Shown here piece after piece: positions 55,401 to 64,000 of a DNA stretch of 64,000 bases. The stretch is from Edaphochlamys debaryana (Eukaryota > Chlorophyta > Chlorophyceae > Chlamydomonadales). The position numbers and the translations under genes are program-made. Numbering within the stretch: the first letter of the stretch is position 1; each line of letters starts with the position of its first letter. The notes beneath the pieces are model-generated. The model did no database searches. It had not been told where the DNA came from and was given only the letters and a program-made list of their open reading frames with translations. Location of the stretch: positions 1,674,001 to 1,738,000 of the forward strand of contig JAEHOE010000007.1 in NCBI GenBank assembly GCA_016858145.1, given 5' to 3'.

Positions 55401-58400
55401 TACCGCGCCAAGCTGCTGGGCCTGGGCGCGTTCGGGGCGCTGCTGCGGGCGGCGCTGAGCAGCGTCATGGACTCGGACTGCGACCGCATCATCCAGCAGG
55501 TGGGGCAAGCGGGCGCCTTGTGCTGCTGCTGCTGCCTTCACCGGGGTCTTGGCAGGCTCTGGGAGCAGGGCAGGGCTGCCGTAGGAAGGCGGACCGGTTG
55601 ATGGGATTTACGGCCCCCCTGCTGTGGTTGCTCGCTGATGCTGTACTCACGTCTCGCCTGCCCCTCCCCCCCGGTTCGTGTTCCTAGGCTGCCGCCATCG
55701 GCCTCATGTACCTGTCCACCATGGCGGGGGCGGTGGACCCCGCCGAGCTGGCCATGTACGCGGCGCTGCTGACGGACAGCGACAACTCGGAGATGATCGA
55801 GTTCCTGATGGCCGGCATGTGGATCCTGCTGCGCAACGGCAACAACCGCAAGGTGCTGGGCACCAGCTTCAACCCCTCGCCCGCCAACGCCCTGGCCAAG
55901 AACATGATCAACAAGCTAAACGACGCCATCACGCTCCACGAAATCAACGACGAGGTGACCGCCAAGATGTCCAAGCTGCGCAACGTGACGGAGAACGCGC
56001 CGCAGGCCAGCGAGGAGGGCGGCGCGGAGGTGGAAGGCGAGCGGTCGGCGGCGTCCGGCGCGACGCCAGCGGGCGCGGGCGACCAGGGCGGGGACATGGG
56101 GCGGGATGCGGGGCTGGAGGAGGACGGCGCCGCAGCGGCCATGGAGGACACAGAGGCCCTGGACCAGGAGGCAGCGGCGGGGGAGCCCTCGGGGGCAGAG
56201 GAGGCCGCCCAGGCGGAGCCGGGGGCAGAGCAGCCGCCGGCGGAGGGCGAGGCGGCGGCAGCGGAGGGGCAGCCGGGCGGCGAGGGCACGGGGCCGTCCG
56301 AGGGCGCTGCCCAGCCAGGGACGGGCTCGGTACGGCAGTCGGTGTCCGGGGCTCCGGGCTCGGTACGACAGTCCGCCTCTGGCGCTCCGGCGGCCGAGGG
56401 TGACGCTGCCGCTCCGGCCGGCGAGGAAGCTCCTGCTGCCGACGCTGCGGACGCACCAGCGGATGCGGAGGCCCCTGCCTCCCCCTCCAGGGAACCAGCT
56501 GCCGCCCCGGAGGAGGCCAGCGCAGCGGCGGCGGCCGCAGGCGCTCCGCCTGCCTCGGCTGGAGGCGCTGGCGCCCGTCCCTCCGCTCCCAGCACTGCGC
56601 AGGGCGGCGCCCGGGGCGGCGGGGGCGAGGGGGGCGTGGAGCCCGTCGCGGGTGGGGTTGGGGACACGAGCGAGGGCTTCTTCGAGAACCAGGACAAGCC
56701 CTTCCCCAGCGTCATGCTCATGAAGCGGGCAGAGTCGCACGACAAGCTGAAGAAGAAGGCGGAGGCCATGAAGGGCCGCATGAAGCAGGTGGGGCCCAGG
56801 GGGGGTCTGCCCTTAGCACGGATGGTGGCGGGGTGCAGGCCCACGCCGCTCTCCTCCTGGACCACTCTTCTGTACCCCTCCTGCGCTGCTTTCACTCCTC
56901 TCTCGTCCTCTCAATCCTCTCCTTCCTATCTCTCCCTCCCTCCCTCCCTCCTTCCCCACATCAGCTGGAGAAGCGCTTCGACAAGCAGCTCAAGGACAAC
57001 TGGGGCCTGGAGACACTGGTGTCGGTTGGCGAGTCCTGGCTGCCAGCCATGCTGGAGCAGGACGACGTGGGCGAGGCCACTGACGTGCCGGTGCTCAAGC
57101 TGTTTGAGTTCCTGGTCGCCTCCATCTGCATGTTCATGGTGGACGACGACGGGGTGGCGGAGCGGCGCGAGCTGGACGTGTTCCGCCTCTCCGCGCCCGA
57201 TGGAACCAAGAAGTGCGTGGGGTTTCGTCGTTGGCCGGGCTCTTCGGGCACCGGGGCTTCACCGTGCGTGCAGCAGCGCAGCGTGGGATTGGGGCTGCTT
57301 GCTCCGCCTGAACTCCTTATACCTGGGTACGTAGCTCAAGCTACCGAGCCTCAACTTCGGTACCCTTCCTCCCTCGGCCCCGCAGCAAGACGTGGTGGAC
57401 GGTTGACGCTCGCGCGCCCGAGGCGGACGGCACCGTGGACTCGGACACGGAGCGCGCGCTGCGCATCCTGCTGCAGATCCTGGGCATGCACCTGTCGGCG
57501 GCCTGGAAGTCCATGCAGCTGGGCGTGCTGACGCTGTGGAACGCGTGCTGCCGCCACCCCAACATGGAGCGGCACGTGGTGGAGCGCGGCGTGGCCATGA
57601 AGCTGCTCATGGTGGTCAACAACCCCATGTGGCCGCCGTCGCTGCGCGAGATCTCGGCCGGCTGCCTGGAGTTCTTCCAGGAGCGCTGGACCAACCTGGC
57701 CACGTTTGGCAACGGCGCGAACCTGATGCCGCAGGGCCTGCCGGCAGAGGTGTCCGGCCTGGCGCCCGGCGCGGCGCCCACCGACGGCGTGGTGCCGTAC
57801 ATGGCGGCGATGGTGGGCCTGGTCAACACGCAGGTGCCGCTGATGGAGTACCGCGGCTGCCACGGCCTGGCCCGGATGACCTACACCGCGCCCTACGCCT
57901 GCCCCGACGCCAAGTCCTTCTTGCGTGAGGCCAAGGCCGTTGCTGCGGCCATCGGTGGCGTGGAGGCGCTGGTCTCGCTCATGAAGCGCCTCAACCGGCG
58001 CTACCAGGATCTGGGCGGAATTGCGGTGGTGGCGGCGGGGCTGCGGTCGACGGGCGGGATGCCGGTCGGCTCGGGCGCCGCCGCGGCGGCGGCTGGCGGC
58101 GCGGGCGGCATGGGCAACACGGGGGGCGGCCGCACCGGCGGCCAGTCGCCCAGCCCTGACGGCGAGAACCCAGCGGCCTTCGAGCGTGACATGCACAACA
58201 TTGAGGCCGTTCAGGACATCTACTTCGTAGCTATGGCAGCGATGCTCAACCTGTCGGTGCTCCGCGCCAACCAGGTCCCGCTCGCCAAGCGTGGGCTGCT
58301 GGTCCTGCTCGGCACCAACACGGTCTTCTTCAACCGCGTGGTGGCGCTGCGGGCGCAGCTCAACGCCACGCGCCCCGGCGCGCCCGGCGCCTCGTCCGGC

Positions 58401-61400
58401 GCCGACGCGCTCGCGCGCGAGGAGCAGCTGCTCAACCTCTGCTCCGCCATCCTGCAGAACATCGCGCAGCACCCGCAGAACCGCACGCGGCTGTACAAGG
58501 CCGAGCTCAAGGGCAGTGTGGCCCTGGACAAGGTCATCGAGGCCGCCATGGACGTGGACGAGGAGACGCGCACCGCCGCTTCCTTCCTGCCCAGCATCCC
58601 CAGCCACCGGTCCGTGTCGCCGCGCTCGGCCTCTCCCTCGCCGCAGCCCAGCACCATGACAATGGGCACCAAGGGCGGCAAGGCGTCCAGCCTGGGGCCC
58701 AACCCCAGCGTGGGGCGGCTCAGCGGCACCGCCAGCCCTACCAAGGGCGCGGGAGGCCGCGTGCCGCAGGGCGCCAAGATGACGCAGAACGGCCAGGTGG
58801 GAAGGGGGCTCTGCCGCATGCAATGTCAAATTGGCTTACTCTTTCTGACTCTAGCCTTGTAGCCTTTCCAGCGTAGCTGTGTTGCTGAGCTTTGATTCCT
58901 ACCGCCCCGCCCCTCTCTTCGCCAGGTCATCAACAACGGCGTTGACACGCAGCTGGCGGGAGTGGTGCGGCCCAAGGTGGTGTTCCCGCCCATCTGCGAG
59001 CGCAACCCCGACGGCAGCCCCATGCGCTTCGGCGGCAACGCCACACTCACGCGCATCGGCTCCAACCACAGCGCGCGCAGCATGTCCCAGGTGGGGCTGG
59101 ACGCACTGCTGTTACCGTGCTGTCACCGCGCTCAACGCACTCCTGCTCACCTGCTAGTCACCTCAGCCCAGTTGCCTAAACGTGCCGGCTGTTGAATCGT
59201 GTCGGGAACCCCCGTCGCAACGCAGGACGAGGGCCACGGCGTGCACATGGAGTTCAGCGACATGGGCAACACGGGCATGAGCCACGAGGCGCTCACGGAC
59301 TCGCGCTACCGCTTCCTCACCTGGATCGACAACACCTTCCACGACCTAGACGTGAGGCCGGGCTGCGGCTTGGGCTTGGAGGGCTTCGAGCAGCGAGCCA
59401 CAAGGAGGATACCTGTACCGTGTACGGGCCCCAGGGTCTCGTCAGCTTCAGCGGGGTGCAACTGGGTTCCCTTAAAACGTCAAGCCTAAGCTCTGCCGGT
59501 TTCCCCCCCCCGCCTCTCTTCCTCCAGGCGGGCGCCACCGTGCCCTTCTCCAAGAAGGGCAACGGCAACGCCAGCGGCGACGACCGCACCATCACCTCAG
59601 CGGCGCGGACGCACCGCAAGCAGCTGTGGGACGAGAAGGGCGACTGGCTGCCCAACGAGCCCGAGTCCTTCAAGGCCCTCAACAAGCTGCTCGCGCGGCC
59701 GCTCAGCCACCTTTGGCAGGAGATGCCGGAGCACCGGGCGCGCCAGGGCAAGCAGCGGTGGGAGCCCACGGTCTCCGAGTACCGAGAGCTTGCCTCCGAC
59801 AAGCCGCTCACGCGGCCTGCCGCCAAGCTGCTGTCCACGCTGCCGCCAAAGGACCAGGAGGAGCTCCTCCTGGCAGCCACCAAGTTCGTGGGGCTAACGC
59901 CAGAGAGCGACGACGAGGAGGAGGAGTCGACGTCCGGCGGCACGCCCGGGTTTATGGACGAGGACCTGGGCTTCGGCGCCGGCCCGAGCGGGTCAGGCGC
60001 GGGGCCAAGCGGGGCCGCAGCAGGCGGCGGCGGCGCAGGGGCGGCGGGGGGCAAGAAGGGGCAAGCGGGAGGCAAGACGTCACCGCTGCCACCGCCGCCG
60101 CCCGGCGACATGAAGGCGATCCTCGCAGGGGAGTTCTCCGCGGACATCGGGAAACCCACTGTCTCGACGGTCTCCTGGACCGACGGCCCGCCCAACCGGC
60201 CCTCCACGCGAGAGCGTGAGAACGGCCGCGTGGGCCTCACGGTGCTGCAGGCGCCGCCGGACGTGCTGGCCGCAACGGCTGCGCGCAGGGCGGCGGAGGA
60301 GGCGGCGGCCATTGACTCCCGCTTCGGGGCCATGGGCATGGACATTGGGAACATGGACGGCGAGGGCGGCACCGCGCCCGGGTCCGAAGGCCAGCCGGCA
60401 GCACGCAAGCCCGTGCCGCTCAAGGTAGGCACCTGGGAGGGACTGCGAACTGCAGCTAGAGTCTCAAGGGGGCCTGAACGGGGCACAGACACAATCATGA
60501 CAGCCCTGCCCCGTTGCAATGGGCACCGGTTGGACTGGAGTCAGAAGGCTACTGGTGTCAGCTGACCAAACCCCTTCGCGCCGCTTGCCCCCGCCCGCAG
60601 GTGTGCATCGGCCCCAAGCGGCCCCGGCAGGTGATCACGTTCGAGGACCGCATCATCGTGGACACGGACAACTCCCGGCCGCTGCTCACCATGTTCGAGC
60701 ACGTGGAGGGCTCCAAGGTGAGCGCCTCCCTCAATCTCCCCGGCTCCACACTCATCACCTCGCCAGCCTTAGGAACCGTGTGGGCATGACCGTACGCTTA
60801 GCCGTCTCCTGACCCGGCCGCCTCCCGCCTTTCCCCCGCAGGTCTCGGAGGGCCTGTTTCCCTCGTACGTGCTGCCCAACGGCAAGCGCGCCCACATGTA
60901 CTACAGCGGCGGCGCGCTGCTGGACGAGGTCAGCGTGGAGGCGGTCATCCCGCCGCCACGCCCCTCCACGGTGCCGCAGGCGCTGCAGCAGACCATGCCG
61001 CTCGCAAACGTGCTCAACCTCATCGCCAAGCCGCCGGGGAGGTAAGCCAAAAGCAGGCAGTTTTGTAAAAAGGGTCGGGCCTAGAAACAGCTCCGCGCAC
61101 GCCTTGTCTGGAGCGGTCTTGGAATACTTGCGCTGACTACTTTCCTTCCCTCTCTCTTTCCCGCAGCGCCCCGCCCTTCATCCCCTACAAGCCCGTGCCT
61201 CGGCTGGTGCCGCTGCCCACCATGCACACGCTCACCGTCAAGCGGCCCGACCAGGTTTCCGAGGAGGTATTCGGCGACCTGCGCGAGGACAACCTGCAGC
61301 TCGTCATCCAGGCCAAGAAGATCATCAAGACCCAGGTGGGGGCAGGGCACGATACTGAGGCTTGCGCGCTCTGTCCTTACTGGAGGCAGCCCCGCCTTGC

Positions 61401-63812
61401 GTCCTGCATTCCACCGAATGGGTATTGTGGCCATTTGGGTGGGGCACAGCCCTGGCAGGGACCACCGAGCGGGGCCTGGGTTGCCGAGTCTGGGCCTGAG
61501 CCTGAGCCATACTGCCCCTCCCCTCCGCTGCAGACCACCACCCGCGTGGAGAACATTGAGATCAAGGCCGCCGAGGAGCGCGAGCCCTGGACGCTGCCGT
61601 CCTCCATCTTCAAGAACCGCGTCAAGGAGTGCGACGCACGCGCCTTCTTCGACTCCCACCAGGTGCGTGCAGCGGACGATGACGGGCCCGAGGCTTGCTA
61701 GTCCAAAACGAGTCAGGGCTCGTGCTCTCTATGGGTGCCTTTGGGCCTTGCTGTGCCTTCGGGCCTCCTTCCCCCCATCTACGCCTGACTCATCCCCTAC
61801 ACGGCGACTGGTACCTGCCCTCGGCCTGCAGGTGGAGGAGAAGATGTTCGAGCGCGACTGGATGCGCGCCACCAGCAAGGAGAAGTTCGCGAGCATGATG
61901 TCCCGCGAGAACAAGGCCAACAAGGAGGGCAAGGACGAGAAGGTGGCCATCAAGGAGGTGCACGACGTGCTGCTCAAGTACTGGGCGCAGGTGAGAGCTC
62001 CTCCCCTGCCCTAGCGTCCAAGCCTTTGCTCATCCTCTCTGATACCCCTCGCAAGCAACGGCTTCAGGGGATGCGGGGTTGCGTCTGACCTGGTGCGGGT
62101 ATCTAACCCTTGCCCCGTTTCGCCCCCAGGTGCTGGGCGCCTTTGTGTACTACGCGGCCGGCGGCTCGGGCGACCCCTACCACATGTCCCTCAACGCCTT
62201 CACCACCTTCCTTGACGAGTGCGCCATCGCCGACTCGGACTCGCAGTACTGCAAGCGCTCCGACTGCGACACCATCTTCATCGTCTGCAACTTCCAGGCA
62301 AGCGCAGGGCGAAGAGGCGGAAATGCAGTTGGGCTTCTTGAGGCGACGCTTGGGCGGGGATGGGCGGGGAGGGTGCTTGCTCCCTGGCAGGGCCCCTGCT
62401 TGACCTGACCTCCGCCCCGCCGCCTCCGCCCCGCAGCCGGACAAGAAGAGCGCCGAGGCTCAGGTCAATATGGAGAACGCCATGATGCGGTACGAGTTCC
62501 TCGAGGCCATCGTGCGCCTGGGTAAGCGGGCGTGCCTAGGCATCTGGCAGGCCGGATGCACGATCGTAAGCTAGGGCTTTAATCTCTGCGCCCAGTGCGG
62601 GTACCTCTACCTCCCTAGCCCTGTCCTCTCCTGGGTCTCAAATCTTGGCTACGTTTGCACATGCTGACCTCGCCTCGTGCTCCCCTCTCCTCAGCCATCG
62701 CCAAGTACGGCAAGGGCCAGGCCACGGACGACCTGCCCACGGCGGTGCAGATGCTGATCGAGAAGAACATCCTGCCCAACCTGGTGCCGGGCGCGGTGCT
62801 CAACTCCAACGCCTTCCGCACCGAGCGCCTTTACAACGAGGAGGTGGGCGTTGGCACGTTGGCTAGGGCCTGGGCAGCGCCTCAACGTTCCAACACGGGG
62901 AGCTTGTGCCGCACCGATTGGCCCAGAGCTGAAAAGGCAATCGTCTGACTTGCCCCTGTGCCCCTGCCCTCCCCCCTCCGTCCCGCCTTCCAGGTGGACA
63001 TGGTGTTCAAGAAGCACAGCGTGCTGCTCAAGGCGCTCTACAGCCGCTACCGCCTCAAGCCCGTGGGCGGCGGCCTGCGGCCCAAGGTGCTCAAGCTGGA
63101 CGGCTGGCTGCAGTTCCTGCAAGACTCGCAGCTCGTCGACTCGCAGTTCACGCTGCAGGTGAGCCGCGTCGGCCCCGCATGTTGCCCCCGCCTTCGCCCT
63201 CCTCCACTCCCCTTCGGGGCCCAGCCCGGTCCCTAGCCTCGGTCTCCAGTACCCGCTTACCTCACCCTCGCCCTCACCCCTCTCACCCCGCACCGCCCTG
63301 TCCCATCCTGCCCGCTTCCCGCTTCGCAGGACGGCGGCCTGGCGTTCCTGTGGGCGCGCATGTACGTGATCGATGAGATCAAGGACTACGCGCGCTACAC
63401 GTGCCTCTCCTTCACCGACTTCCTGGAGGCCCTGGGCCGCGTGGCGGACATGAAGGCGCTGCCGTCCGCCTCCGATCTGGATCTGGCCGGGTACGACAAC
63501 ATCCTCGAGTGGTCGCTCGACAAGGAGCGGATGGAGGGCGGCCCGGGCGGCGGCGGCGGCGGCGGTGGCGGTGGTGGCGACGGCGGCGACAGTGGCGGCG
63601 GCATGGTGGCTGGGTCCCTGGACATTTTCAGGCCGCGCGCGAGTGCGGGTTTCGACACGCCCAAGACGCGGCCGCTGTACGTGAAGCTGGAGATGTTCAT
63701 GGACCTGGTGTTCAGGAGGCTGTACTGGGACCCCAGCCAGCCGGAGGTGCCCTTCAACTACGACGGCCTGCTCAAGCTCATCAAGAAGATCGACAAGGAC
63801 CTGGGGCCGTGA
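52407..63812 (+). CDS. Giant helical/armadillo-like repeat protein (2540 aa), possibly ciliary
   Basis: Exons: 52407-52454, 52544-52718, 53003-53199, 53385-53453, 53595-54230, 54464-54657, 54831-54976, 55114-55499, 55688-56788, 56965-57212, 57386-58796, 58926-59090, 59226-59351, 59528-60424, 60601-60717, 60842-61041, 61167-61335, 61534-61662, 61832-61990, 62130-62297, 62437-62521, 62695-62843, 62994-63158, 63330-63812; 7623 nt, 2541 codons. Residues 160-720 and 985-1450 are stacked helices of armadillo/HEAT style (for example RLAALLNKLSAPNVEVATTT, LLTTMVQRDADARRSLIASG, AASLLATLVLDDDAMELIRD). An Ala/Glu/Gly/Pro-rich linker covers about residues 720-945. The last 500 residues are helical with few low-complexity breaks (FMDLVFRRLYWDPSQPEVPF), except for a Gly tract at about 2450-2472. 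There are no membrane spans or catalytic motifs. Large repeat scaffolds of this kind are frequent in algal cilia, but the family is not recognised, so that role is inference. One intron (62298-62436) has a GC donor. Confidence 0.85.
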
Positions 63813-64000
63813 GCGCACCTGCGGTTGGGGCGGCAGCTGCTGCCGTGCTGGTCTGTGGCTGCGGCAGGCTAGCGGACGGCGGATGGACGGCGTGACAGGG
63901 GCATGGAAGGAAGGAAAGGGGGAGGCGGCAAGGGCACTCCAGTGCCTTGCTGCTGGATGACTGTGTGTTCTGTACGTAGGACCCGTGACCGACGAACCGT

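Noticed and set aside
55684..58829. Minus-strand frames of about 400 and 490 codons (55684-56895 and 57351-58829)
   Set aside because: Antisense shadows of exons 9-11 of the 2540-aa gene, whose plus-strand frame closes over 24 exons.
59317..60519. 400-codon minus-strand open frame
   Set aside because: Antisense to exon 14 of the large repeat protein; low-complexity Ser/Pro translation only.

Overview
This window is nuclear DNA from a green alga, most likely a volvocine relative of Chlamydomonas/Volvox. The evidence is GC-rich coding sequence cut by many short GT-AG introns (with some GC-AG), Ala/Gly/Pro-rich low-complexity inserts, TGTAA-type polyadenylation signals, and an axonemal dynein intermediate chain that closely resembles Chlamydomonas IC1 (ODA9). 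There is no prokaryotic, organellar or viral content.

Layout. (1) 222-9731 (+): a P4-type lipid flippase, missing its 5' end. (2) 12491-14198 (-): a helical-repeat protein tentatively like the plant peroxin APEM9. Its 5' exon and upstream DNA are duplicated at 17140-17748 as a broken copy. (3) 15173-16216 (+): a small 137-aa protein of unknown function. (4) 18.4-37.3 kb: a mobile-element-rich region holding two tandem paralogous receptor-like protein kinases, A (20191-26427) and B (27920-37345). Each has a signal peptide, an ectodomain, one membrane span and a TKL-type kinase whose N-lobe carries an insert of about 420 residues. A 5'-truncated LINE lies 33 bp upstream of the start codon of A. 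A longer, nearly identical copy interrupts coding exon 3 of B. A third, different LINE fragment sits on the exon 5/intron 5 junction of B. (5) 39572-41663 (-) and 42074-42925 (+): a divergent pair, a DUF4864-like protein and a Sel1-like protein. (6) 44394-48070 (-): ODA9/IC1, with a 727-bp non-autonomous hAT-like transposon about 0.5 kb upstream. (7) 49878-51751 (-): a coiled-coil hypothetical. (8) 52407-63812 (+): a 24-exon, 2540-aa helical-repeat protein.

The clearest shared theme is motility/cilia (ODA9; the large repeat protein and the 137-aa protein are only possible members). The kinase pair looks like a recently amplified surface-sensing family. The kinase region is the most unusual part: target-site duplications can be read directly for four insertions (8, 6, 14 and 8 bp), and the 14-bp one duplicates a splice donor. 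Exon boundaries below were chosen by splice consensus plus reading-frame closure, and in most genes the exon lengths sum to a whole number of codons.
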